In this document: piece after piece, positions 1-12,300 of the stretch
Layout: the number at the start of each line of letters is the position of its first letter
Position numbering within the stretch: the stretch's first letter is position 1
Position numbers and translations under genes: made by a program
Assembly: GCA_025642075.2 (NCBI GenBank)
Contig: JAODUO010000159.1
Span: 80,001-144,000 of the forward strand
Length of the DNA stretch: 64,000 nt
From: Ridgeia piscesae
Lineage: Eukaryota > Annelida > Polychaeta > Sabellida > Siboglinidae
Reading direction: 5' to 3'
The notes under the pieces: generated by a model
What the model was told of the DNA's origin: nothing
Database searches by the model: none
The model's input: the letters and a program-made list of their open reading frames with translations, nothing else

Positions 1-1149
1 GTTGCTCCGTGTGGGGTCTAAGTTGGTTAGAAATTATTAAAATAAATAAAGAGTAAACAATTGCTTGATTGCAGTAAGTATTACAGAAAATAGTGCAAAC
101 AAAGTATTTTAAATATGTTACATCCCCCCAAAATGTAAATTGTTTAAAACTTTAGGACTGTCATCTTTGGGTATTTTTGTTTAGCATTTTTATGGGTGCC
201 TGCATTACACCACAGTCAGGCGACTATATTAAATTTCATGCTCAAAGTTACCAAGAACACTGTTGTCGATATGTTTTTGTTCAGATTTCCTGGAACTGCA
301 AATTACGGTCTTTTCACATGATTTGTTGTGTTTAAATGAGACACTGGTTAAAAAGTTGCTGTTCCCTGTGTTCTTGCGAGATATAGGTATGCGAGTTTGC
401 ATGGCTTTTGTGCGAATTGTCACGTCACTGGTGTGGCATTACCAAGTGTCCTTGGAAAATTACAGGCTTAAGCACAACCAAGAAAACATATGGCACTGTT
501 ATTGTCTGTGGACACACGTGAATTGTTAATTTAGACAAACATTTAATTATAATAATTTTTTTAATAACCCTAATAACATGCCACGTAAAATAACATTTTA
601 CAGTGTACGTAGACACTGCATGGGCAATGAGAGTCCAGTTTCAAATTTAAAAAAAAAACAAGAACATGTATTCTCCAAGAAATGCTGTCAAACTGTGTAT
701 TTATTATGTATTACGTGTACAGGTTATGAATGAATTAACAAATTACACAGTTACTCAACATACAGCAAATTATCAACATCACAGTATATTAAGTTGAGTT
801 ATCATGACTTTTTTATTTGCATTATGTGGGTTTTCATGACAATTTTGTATGACAATCATAACCTCGATTTATATATTGATTTATATCTGGAAATATTTTT
901 CTCAGGACCGAATGGATAAATAACTGTTAAATTTTTTAAAATAAATATAACATTGATGCTTATGTCAAGATTAAGACATTTGTAAAGTATATTGTACCGA
1001 ATTTATTACCTATGATGAAAGATATTAGGTGCTATTGAAATGTTAAAAAGTACAAAAATAGTAAAACATTATAATTAATACACAGAAAAGAATGATAAAA
1101 ATGTAAGTGTGAAAGATGTGTGTCTAAGGAAGACACTTGTCTGTTTTAG
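1..1149 (+). other. CBFB: CBFB intron (part), no feature seen
   Basis: AT-rich sequence with no open frame that looks coding on either strand. It ends in a polypyrimidine stretch and the acceptor TGTTTTAG at 1142-1149, directly before the first CBFB exon of the window. The upstream CBFB exons, which encode the N-terminal part of the heterodimerisation domain, must lie to the left of position 1. Confidence 0.7.
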
Positions 1150-1266
1150 GTGCATCTCAAGTCGCAGTTTATCATGAATGGGGTATCAGTGATTTGGCGA
1201 GGATGGATTGACCTCCAGCGATTGGATGGAGCTGGATGGTTGGAGTTTGACGAAGAAAGAGCACGG
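1150..1266 (+). CDS. CBFB: CBFB internal exon (conserved beta-domain core)
   Basis: 117 nt, 39 codons, phase 0 at both ends. The acceptor is TGTTTTAG|GTG and the donor CGG|GTAAGT at 1267. It encodes [19 protein letters not shown], then [20 protein letters not shown]. This aligns without gaps to the vertebrate segment around VYLKAPMILNGVCVIWKGW and probably corresponds to vertebrate exon 4. Confidence 0.96.
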
Positions 1267-4038
1267 GTAAGTGGCAGCCAATCACTGCTGGAAAATGTGT
1301 TCATGGAGAAATGTGGCAGTTAATGTTTTTGTATACAGGCTAATTATCTCGCAGAAATGTGTGCAAATGTGCCACAGAGAATGTGTGACCGTATTTATTT
1401 TGTATTAAGGAGTTGTAGTAATAAATATAACAAATCTGCAGTTTATATAAGATCCATCCGTAATTAATTTGCTTGTGGATATATTAGTAGGTTTATGTGG
1501 CAGTTACATCGCAAATAGGGCCAGTTTACTGTTGCCCTTTCTTGCCAATTTTTTGGTCGGTCAAAAATACTGTAATCGTTTATCCAGAAACTAACATAAA
1601 ATGTAAAGATCCCTAATATACTCTTTATTAATAAATGTTTTTCCATTTGTTTCTCAGGTGGAAGACCAGATCCTTCGGGAGCAGATCGAACAATACAACC
1701 GACACTTACATGGCATCGATGACCAGCAGCGCCACCTACAGGAGGAGCGCGAGCAGCGGGCGGAAGTCGAGGCTGAGGTAGCTGAAGCTTTGTTACACTT
1801 CTCTGGTAACATGCACAACAACAACAACTACCACAAGTGATGATGTCATCAGTACATGTGCACTTGTACCCAGTCCTCCCGCATGGGATGTTGTTGTGGC
1901 CCTCAAGCACACACCGTTGTCACGGCGATGGCGTCCATGTTGTTGCCGGGGGGTCTTTGGAGAATGACAGCGTTTCTTTGCATTTTGGCTGCGCTAGCGG
2001 TGACAAATTTGGTGGAAATGTTGGAGAATACTTGCTGTGGGTAAATCTGCCCAATCTTGAGCAGAAAGACCTGGGAATGTACGAAGAGCGGGAAAAAGCA
2101 GACATCAGCTGCAGATTGTTGAAATGGTTTCAATTGTTTGAAACAGTTTTGATAATTCATCCGGGGGAAAGATGTGAAAGCAGTATTTACCAAATCAATA
2201 ATTTTGGCATATTACATGAGATAATATTCAGTGCGAGACATGGGATTGCTGGAAGCAGTGCATTCTGGGATATGTGCATGGCTTGTTCTTGGTTCTTGAC
2301 TCCCTCTCCAACTCACCACTGTTTCCAGGCTTGCATGGTTTTCCAGTGTTCTCTTATTAATTCGGTGGTTTTGTTTGCATGGCTGCAAATTTAGCAACAA
2401 CCTGTAAACTCCAATGAAAATGTTCACATGTTGTGAATATTTCTGGATGTAAAATATTCTGGGATAAAATAAAAACAAATTAGATTGCTGCTTTAGTGAA
2501 CAGACATTTAGTGTAAAGTAGAGGATGTCTTAATCGACTGTGGCTGTACAGCTGTGAATTGTTGCAGACCTGAATACCAGGTATTTCACCTGGGAATGGA
2601 ATGGTTTTTGATCTATTAGATTGTGAAGTTTGACAGTGTTTTTTTCTTGCGAGAAAAACAAAGTCAAAAATATTTAATTTTCGTGCTTGTTGTAGTGGCA
2701 TTGATTGTGAAATGTTGTCTTGATGTGTACGATGTGTTGTCTGTTTGTGATGTCCGTGTGAGAAACAGAAATTGTATGCACTATAGCTTAGCATTTATTG
2801 CACATTTAGGAATGAATGGTTGATCGCTAGTATTTATGTATCTTGCCAAGATTTTTTGCAAAACTAATAATATGGCCAACATTGTATGAAAGTTAAAAAA
2901 GTAGGCGTTCATTACCTCTTGCTTTCCATCCCATCCGTGTGGAATAGTGTGTAATCTTCAATTTTGTTCTGCAAACATGTTTAAATTTCAAGTTTTTTCA
3001 GTGTGAAACGTATAGAATCATAGTTTACCAAATTCATGCAATTTATTTTAATTTTTGCCTGTAGTGTTTGGTTAGTGTTGTTCAAGTAATATTTGCGATA
3101 ATATATAAAATAGGAAGTTCAGTTGTATGACAATCAGTAAAGTAAGCGGAAATGATGTATAGCACTTTGGAAATTGATTGGTATCAGATCTCTTGCAATG
3201 TGAACTTTGACATTGTTTTACCTCTCAACCTATCATCAAAAGCGATCTCTAGCTAGATTACCGCAAATTTACTGGGAGGTAAAACAAAATCAAAAATACC
3301 TTAATGCGGTTGAACATGCAAAATGGTAAAATGAAACAATCTATTCAATCACATTTCAGGTCTCGACCACCTTAGCAGAAACTGCCATAACCACAAGTGG
3401 GTCGTGATGTTAACGCGCCTCTAATAACTACCATATAGAGTCTGTAGCACTGTTCGTTGGCAGTCTAAACTGAAACCGAAACCGAAACCAAACCCAAACC
3501 AAAGACACCGCTTCTTGTCTGGTATTGTTTTATGACATTTCTTGCCCTGGCAGGTCCAAGGAATCATCGTTAATGTTATTTTTATTTATTAAATTTTATC
3601 TATCAGTGGCAGAGCTATTGAGGTTGTTAACTAGGAAATTGTGAATCTTGTATTTTATCAAAGATATATGATGGTTATGAGTTATTGTCGGCGTTGAATA
3701 TACATTGTATACCCAGGTATACATTGTATGCACAATTGTGTCTTGTGTGCAATGAATACATTGTGTGTTGTGTAGACATAGTTGTGTGCACATATTTACA
3801 AATATACATTGTATACAAAGTGCATATGGTATACAATACAAAGTGTACATTGTATACAATACAAAATGTGCATTGTATAGATAAGTGTATAATGTATTCA
3901 CAAGTATATGTGGTATAAAAAGTATACATTGTATACACAAATATGAAATGTACACACTTAATGTATGCTTGTGTATACATGTGCATATGTGTATGCACTG
4001 CATACACATGTATACAAAACTATACATATTCATACAAG

Positions 4039-4131
<93 letters not shown>

Positions 4132-6269
4132 TATTATCGATACCATACGTATTATACATACAAGTATATTGTATATACATGTATACATGATATACACAAG
4201 TATACGTGGTACACACAAGAATGCATTATATACACACGCAGCAGTGGAGGTGTGCGTTAGAATCGCATACAAAAACCACGACTGGTGAGATTCAGTCTTC
4301 AACTGTGCAGCTCGGGCTTAAAACCAATGAAAACGCACACTTGTTCAAGGAATGTACTTTGCATATATGCAGCTTTATTAGATGTTTAGTGTTTATGAGG
4401 GTGAATGTGTTATTGTATTCAATGAGATCTCAGGGATTAAGCAAAAAATTAGCTGGTAATTTATTTTGTATTAAAGAATGAGCATTCACAAAGGGGTATT
4501 TTGTTTTATGATTGATTGATATATATATTATTGGGATGATTAATGTACTAAGTTTTCTGAAAAGAAATAGTATTAATATTTTCATAGTTTTATATGGGAT
4601 CATTTTGAATGAAGATTTTAAGGTAGTTTAAATTATTACAATTCATAAAAATTATGTTGGGTTAGTTAGGGTTGAAATAAAAACCAACATTTTTACATCT
4701 TGATTGTATTTATCAAGGGCTGGTTTGGAAAGAATTGCATTTATGAAGAGAAATTTGAGCAAAGAAATGTCAAGGCATTGTGTACGGTTTCTGTCTTCAT
4801 AGACAATATATATTAGAAGTTGAGGTCATTGAGCGGTAAATTGCCCTACAATGTTTTATATGAGCCATCTATCTTACAATTGTCCCCACGTCAGAATGCT
4901 TACCAAACGCCCCACGTTGTTTCCACGAAAACAAGGCACGCATCCACCAGTCCGAGAAAAGATCAATCCGCCCCACAAATGTCAGTTTCTTTGTGGTGTT
5001 TAATTTGTGATGTGGAATGCTCAGCCACATAAACGGGTGAATAAACTGAATCACCCGGCGGCTGAGATGTGTGCAGTTCACCGCTGAGTCTGATGTAAAG
5101 CGTTGCTGACCACAACCAAGTCTGCAGTTTATCGCTTCTTAGAAACACTGCAGATAATTGAGTCAGAGAACTGTGGAGGCAATTAGAATCTTCATTGCTG
5201 AGGGGGGCCAGCTGGTCAAGGGGGTCCATAGTCTCTGGGTGTACTCAATGACTTTGCTATTAATCAAATTTGTGACATGTTGTTGGGCAACCATTTTTAG
5301 AAAGTCCTGCTAATTTCAGTACTAGACTGTTAGTGCGTGGGGGCATATGACTGCATTCAAGTTGATTGGCATTGGCTTGAAACTGTGAGTGTTGTGGTGG
5401 TAAAAACATATTTTGTTATCGCTTAGTATCAAATGTATGAACAATCGTTGAACTGCATAAATTGCTATATTACAATTGTGGAAATGACCTCGGCACAAAT
5501 CCAAAGAAATTTTTTTTATACAGTTTTGTATAACATTGATGTGTAATGTTAGGCAGATACTGCTGTCTGATATTAATTAATAAGTATTACTAAATTCAAT
5601 GTTAACAATGGCCACTTTAGGTGACATAATAATTGATTAAACCAGCATGCATATTTATTTACTATTTTCATGAATAAATTGGGATTGCTTAAGTGAAAAA
5701 TCTTTCTTGGAAGGTGCATATAGAAACCAGTTATTCCAGAAGGGCGGGAGGCAGGGGACTATGTTTTACACGTTTGTTAAGGTCATTTAGGCAAAACGTG
5801 AATGTTTTTCTGCGTGAGGTTGTTTGTCTATGTAGGTGCAGCGTATTCAGTGTCAGTCATAGTGGGTTAGTTTTTCCAGTCGGTGCTCATTCCATAGAAT
5901 AGCCACTCCCACTCTTGTCTCGTACTCATACTTCAACTTCTAGCTGCTTACGAGGTATTGCCTAATAGTTTCTTAGTCACGGAGTAAGGCAGGCTTTGTT
6001 TGCCCACCCCATCAGTGACAGTTAGCGGTAACAGTGAAACTGCTCAATTGTGCCATGCACTGAGTGGTATAGATGGGCTTAGCCATAACCTTTTTACGAT
6101 GTTGCGTAATTCTATTCTGTATTGTGGTTTTTCTTAAAGTCAACTGTGGTTTTCTGTCTTGAAAGTTCATTTCAAACTCAGCTTTGTTTGTAGCAGCAAC
6201 AAGCTTAGACAATCAACCTCTTGTCAAACAATATGGAGAAATAGCTATACATAGCATGTGTCGTCCCCT

Positions 6270-6305
<36 letters not shown>

Positions 6306-9300
6306 CTTATTTAGTTAATCGCCAGCATTTTCCTCATAACCCCTGCACTCATAGATCATCTGTTTTCAAGCAACATTTTGTTCCTAAGGTTAAGCTGAAT
6401 ATTGGCAAACGTGGTCTGGAATCAACTTCCTATTGCTATAAAACCACCTGAAATAATACAAATTTTTCTCAAAGAATTTAAGTTATTTTTGTTTGAAATT
6501 GCATTCCCACACAAAACATTCAGAGTTCCTATGCTTCGGTGATGACGCACTGTCTTCATTCACGATTTTTGCTGAATGATTTTGCTCAAATTCCTGAGGA
6601 TAATCACGCTGTAGACATTTTTATATATACCTATGTATAATATATTTATGCGTGCATGCAAAGCAGTTCATACTTACTGTATGTAAGAGAGAGATGTAAT
6701 TGAGCAGTGTATAAGGAACAAATATTTAAAGTGTTCTGTGTAGAGGTAATAGAGTGTGTTATTGTCTGGAACAGGTATTATTTTTATCGAAAATCCGCTC
6801 TGCAAGTTGTTTTCGTTGTCTTGTTATGACTAAGCCGTCCAAACTACTCAAACCCACAAACCTCACCACTTGTGTTCAATCGCTGGTTGTGTGGTTGTGT
6901 GTTATGTGAAGTAGAAGACATAGCATGAATGCCTTCGTAGTCGAGCAGGCATTTACTGCGTACATCTAATATGTGACATCACTGAGTTTATCATACATGT
7001 TTTTAGACTGGATTTGTGACAAATTAGTATCAACAGTACTGCCTGTTCATTTGTGCAGATGTTATGTAGTTTTGGGTCAATCATTGGGGGGGAATCTTTA
7101 TTAGAACCATATTACAAAAACTATTAATTCCAATAGAAACAATTAATGAAACATTAATAATAGTATAAATAAAACTAAATTTTTAAGGACTGAATCAGCT
7201 GAGAAGGTTGTTATTGTTAGATAAGTTATGAAGCTGTTATTATTTGGTACAGTGGTATGCAAATATTTATTACCATGGTATTTCTTTAATATAATTTTTT
7301 ATTGTGTAATATTTAATACATTTGTCACGAGAAACCAAAGTCAGTATTGAACCTGTTTGCCAGTTTTCTGGTTGCTGCGTGGGAATATTGAATATCTGAC
7401 TGTATTTAATGATATAGCTAATTATGTACATGTGTAGCTATTGTTTGTTCGTGAATTCATTTCAATACTTAGCGATATATAGTTGGTCGGTTTGTTGAAT
7501 TAATATGCTGCATATATTGACTGAATGTAGCATCTTATTTCATGTCAGATATTCAAACTCAAGAAATGTGTTGTTGAGTGGTGAAGTTAGATAATGATAG
7601 AGAGTGCATGTGTTGTCGTACCTACAAATGGGTAGTCAGTGGTTTTACTTACTTATCTAGCTATAGGTGTCCTGTGAAATTGTTGACTTGTATATCAACA
7701 GGTAGTCTGCGAATTTGTTGACTTATCTATTTATAGGTAGTCGGTGAATTTGTTGATTTGTTTAACCACAGAACACCATTGAATGTGTTGACTTGCTTAT
7801 CTGCAGATAGTCACTGAATCTGCAAGTCTACAATGTTGTATTGCGAATGCGTTGGTTTGTTTAAGTGTACTTCTATGTGACCATACTTTTGTTGGTTATA
7901 ATTCATTCCGATGGGAAGGTATTTATGTAAAATAGCATCTTGTTTGTGTACACAAAAATGCACAATGTATAACTGGCAACTGGTAAATATTAAATTTATT
8001 TTCGACAGTATTCTGACAGTTTGGTTTTTTACTGAATAGATCCGTGGTGTGGAATCATTGTGTAGGCCGTTACCAGGGCTGCAGTACAACTCTCACTTTT
8101 GGGATAACGCCCTCCTGTGCTTCACCCTTCTGTGCTCTTATTCACCCTGCTTCCTGTGCCACTCATACCACGTACACCCCTGCACACACTGCCCTTCTTA
8201 TCTACCCCATCTTTGACTCATGTTTTATCCAAATACAACTACCTCATTCATTCGTCAGTCAATGAACCACAGACGACTCACGTACTTACTCATCAAACAG
8301 TTCACTTACACACTTAACCATCAACCTGTCCACCTGTGCACTTTACTCCCAATCAGTCTACACACACACTTATCATCAACCCTTCCATCCACCCACTTAA
8401 CGATCAACTGTTCCACTCACTTATCAACATTCCACCTACCTGAGTCACATTTACCCATCAACCAGTCAACCTACACACTAACTCACCAATCATTCCAACT
8501 ACACACTTAACCGTCAGCCATGCCATCTACACACTTAACCGTCAACCATTCCACCTACACACTTAACCGTCAGCCATGCATCTACATATTCCACCTATAC
8601 AGTTACCCATCAACCAGTCTGACATAGACATTTAACCATCAACTATTTCAACCCTCATTTACCTCCCCAAACATTTACCAGTCAAACATTCCACACGCAC
8701 ATTTAATCATCAACACATAGATTTACCCATCAACCGGTCCGACTACACACTTATCCATAAATGCACATATCCAACTGCATACAAACCATTTCACTTACCT
8801 ATCAACACACCTGTATACTTTCACATTAACCCAGCCCACACACACTGAACTTATCCACCCACATCCACCCATCCACCTGCACAGTAAATCAGATACCCAC
8901 ATACACTGACTGTATTCCACATGCCAACATCTACACTTAACTTTCAACCTATAGACACACCTACGTGAACATCATATTTTCTGTGTGCAGATCCGCAACT
9001 ACAGTTTAGCACTGCTTCGTTGTGTTTTATTTTCTCTTAATTCTCGGAACAGATTCGCAAATATGTACTGCTTTCTTTAAAAAAAAGGTATTTCCAAATG
9101 AATCTAAATTAACGACGTTTGTGAAGCAGTCTAATTTTACAAACAATGTAAACGGACAGTTTCCGGTTGCGCTGATACATCGGTGTTGACTGTTTCTTTT
9201 CATCGAGTTCGAACCTCTTATTTAAAGGAACGTTTAAATCCGGCAAAAATAAAAGAATGAGAAGAAGTGAAAAGAGAAAAGAAACAAAGACTGGATGAGT

Positions 9301-12300
9301 TGGGGATGAAGATGGGTGACAGACAGTTCCAGGCAGAAGCTGGCAATGAGCTGGATAGAAGGATGGACATGTGAAGTGAATGGAGGAGGATTGGTTGATG
9401 AAGAGAGCGGATGATGAGAGAGCAGGAAGAGCAGGAAGAGAAGGCCTCAACTGAGTGGGGAGGAGACAGGATTTGGTGGGATTGAAACAGGTGTAGTAGA
9501 AGAAGAACACGAGGTGGGAAGTGGAGATGGAGTAGGTGACTGTGTTGGATTGGGGAAAGGAGAAGGAAAGCGACATGAAGGATAAGTCTTGTCTTGTCTT
9601 GTCTTGTCTTGTCTTGTCTTGTCTTGTCTTGTCTTGTCTTGTCTTGTCTTGTCTTGTCTTGTCTTGTCTTGTCTTGTCTTGTCTTGTCTTGTCTTGTCTT
9701 GTCTTGTCTTGTCTTGTCTTGTCTTGTCTTGTCTTGTCTTGTCTTGAAGCCAACCACACCTGCCCCCAGACACAAAGAAGACAACAGTCAATAATGTCCT
9801 GCGTGTATCCCTCTCTACTCATTGTTTATTGGCTCATTTAAAAATGGCAAAATACACAGGCAGGTGTAAGAGTAAACTTAATGCACACAGTGCTGGTCAG
9901 TGATGTTCACAGAAGGTTGTATGAATAAGTTTAGTCACGGTGGTGTGGTGGTATGATGTTGGTCTAAAAGTAGAGAGCTGTGTACCAGTAGGTACTTAAG
10001 ATGGGGACAGACGGTTGTTTCATTTTCATATGGAAAGTATACAGAGTTTTTGGTGGTGTGGGTGGGTGAGTGGGTGGTGATGTGGGCGGATAGTGTGAAT
10101 GGATAGTGGTGTGTGGGTGGATGGTGGTGTGTGGGTGAGTGTTGGTGGATAGATGGGTGTGTGGGTGGATGGTTGCATGTAGGTGGATGGTTGTGAGTGT
10201 TGGTGGGTGGATGGGTGTGTGTGGGAGGGTGGTGGTGTGTGGGTGGTGGTGTGTGGGTGGATGGTGGTGGGTGGATGGTGGTGTGTACCCGGGTGGATGA
10301 TGGTGTGTAGATGGGTGGGTTGTTGGTGATGTGGGTGGGTGGATGGTGGTGTGGGTGAATATGTGGGCGGATGGTGGTGTAGGTGAATGTGTGGGCATAT
10401 GGTGGTGTAGGTGGGTGGTGTGAGTGGGTAGGTGATGGTGTGGACGAATGTTGATATGGGTGTGTATGGTTTGATGGCTGTGTGAGTGAGTGGATGGGTG
10501 GGTGGGTGGGTGGGTGGTAGATGGAGGTGTTGGTGGGTACCAGTATGGATGGATGGTGATGTAGGTGGGTGGTGGCATGAGTTCGTGGGTGGGTGTATGG
10601 TGGTGTGGGTGGGTGGGTTGTATTAAGGATGAATGAATCCCTAGAGTAGCACCACCTGTTGTGTGGCACAGATACTAGTGCTCATTTATGCTGTTGCTAT
10701 CAGAACTGGCCAGTGTCGGGGGCAGTGTTTGATAACCAGGTCACACCAGTTGATTGAAGTAGTTATTGGTTGTAGTAAGGAAACCCATTTGGGTTGTTCA
10801 TTGTCTCAAGCAAACCACATATCGGTGGGATGTTTCATGAGGGTTTCAGCCAATGAGAAATACTGACAATATTGACTGCGAACATGTGAGATGACCACAT
10901 GGTTTAGAGACAGCACTGTGGGTTATTTGTGGAATACTAGGCGGGCAGCTTTAGTGTCAGGCCTTTGCTGTATGCGGCAACCCATTTAACAGACATTGGC
11001 CTCAACTCAACAGACATTGAGACTGTAGCAGAAACTTTGTTCACAATAAGAAAACATTGCTGTATAAACAGTCTCATTTTTTAAGTTCTTCAAATATCAA
11101 ACCTCAATGCAGCCTCTGCACTTCATTGGTTCTGTTGATGTGAACAAGGTTCTGTGAAGGAATGTATTCACAACGCTGTGTGAACACCTGACGGTTTAAG
11201 CTGTATACGTCTGCAGCTGGTTAAATAAATGTGTATACTTTTGGTGACGTCATTGACAAAACAGATTGAGCATTATAATGGATAATCTGCAGAAGAGTAA
11301 ATAGCTTGGTGTAATAATGTTATTTAAGTACACACTCAGGCAGGCAGTGTAAGGAGAGCTTCAAATAGCAACCTTTATCTGTTTTTTTAAAAGTTTTGAT
11401 TTGATTAAGCATAAATTAAATTACTGGTTTATCCAGTGATTTAATGAAAACTAAATAACAGCTTTGTACACTTGGCTGGCGGATACAAACTAGCTCATTT
11501 TTTTCTTCTTCAGAAGATGGTCCTCAAACGAGGAGAAATTCAAACTGCAAAGCAACTGTAAAGACAGTCTGTGTTTGAGTTGCCTTCTGTGTTGCCATGA
11601 ATGCATGTCATGTGTTGTCACTAGCCACTCACTGCTCTGTCTTTGTAGCTTGTCAAGTTGAACTGTTCCTCAGGCTTGTCGCCGTTGTCACTGGTAAGGA
11701 ACTCAGAATGTCCTACGGTGTTGTCTGTTTTCACCCCAGTGCTGTCCATTTCCCCTTCCTGCTTGTCCTTGTTGTTACGTTTGACCTTGAACTTTGGCTG
11801 TTGTCACCAAAATGAATAATCCTACTGGTGGAAATAATTGTGACTGTTTTGTATCTATCCTTGTCTTTCTTGTTCTTCCTTGTCCTGAATCACCTTTAAT
11901 CTCAGGGTGTTTGTGTGATATCCCTTGGTCTGACTCGTGGCTTTCACCCCTCTACAAGCCACCTCTTCCCCTGCGATCTTTCCTACTCCCAACTCGTTCA
12001 GAAGGAATGTAAAGGGAAGTAGCTATTGTAGGTCTGAACCTGTCAGTTATCCCTTCCTTTTGAGAACTACCTTAAAACCATTTTCCCATCTTGTTCGTGT
12101 CTTCCTCATCTCACCTTTATCCATGCCCTCATTGTTGCCTGTTCCCTGTACAAGTCCTGCCTATCTTACTATTTGCTTCCAACAACTCCCTTTTCCAGTG
12201 CTTCTTCAATCCAATATCTTCTTTGTCTCTATATTGTTGTTGCCATTTTCGGCAGTGAAGATTAGTGATCCTACGTATGTTGTTGTCCCTAATGGTGATG

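Noticed and set aside
1837..2394. 185-residue + strand frame after the CBFB exon
   Set aside because: It overlaps the read-through region in another frame, has no recognisable domain and more likely lies in an untranslated or intronic segment.
3685..4302. Tyr/Ile/Cys-rich frames of up to 206 residues
   Set aside because: Translation of the TATACA/TA block on both strands.
9109..9841. Long open frames on both strands (up to 237 residues) with KTRQD or SCLVL repeats
   Set aside because: They consist of the TCTTG pentamer array read in different frames. No unique domain flanks them.
9935..10669. 244-residue His/Pro/Thr-rich frame on the - strand
   Set aside because: Produced by the TGG/GGTGGA low-complexity tract. 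No conserved domain or splice context.
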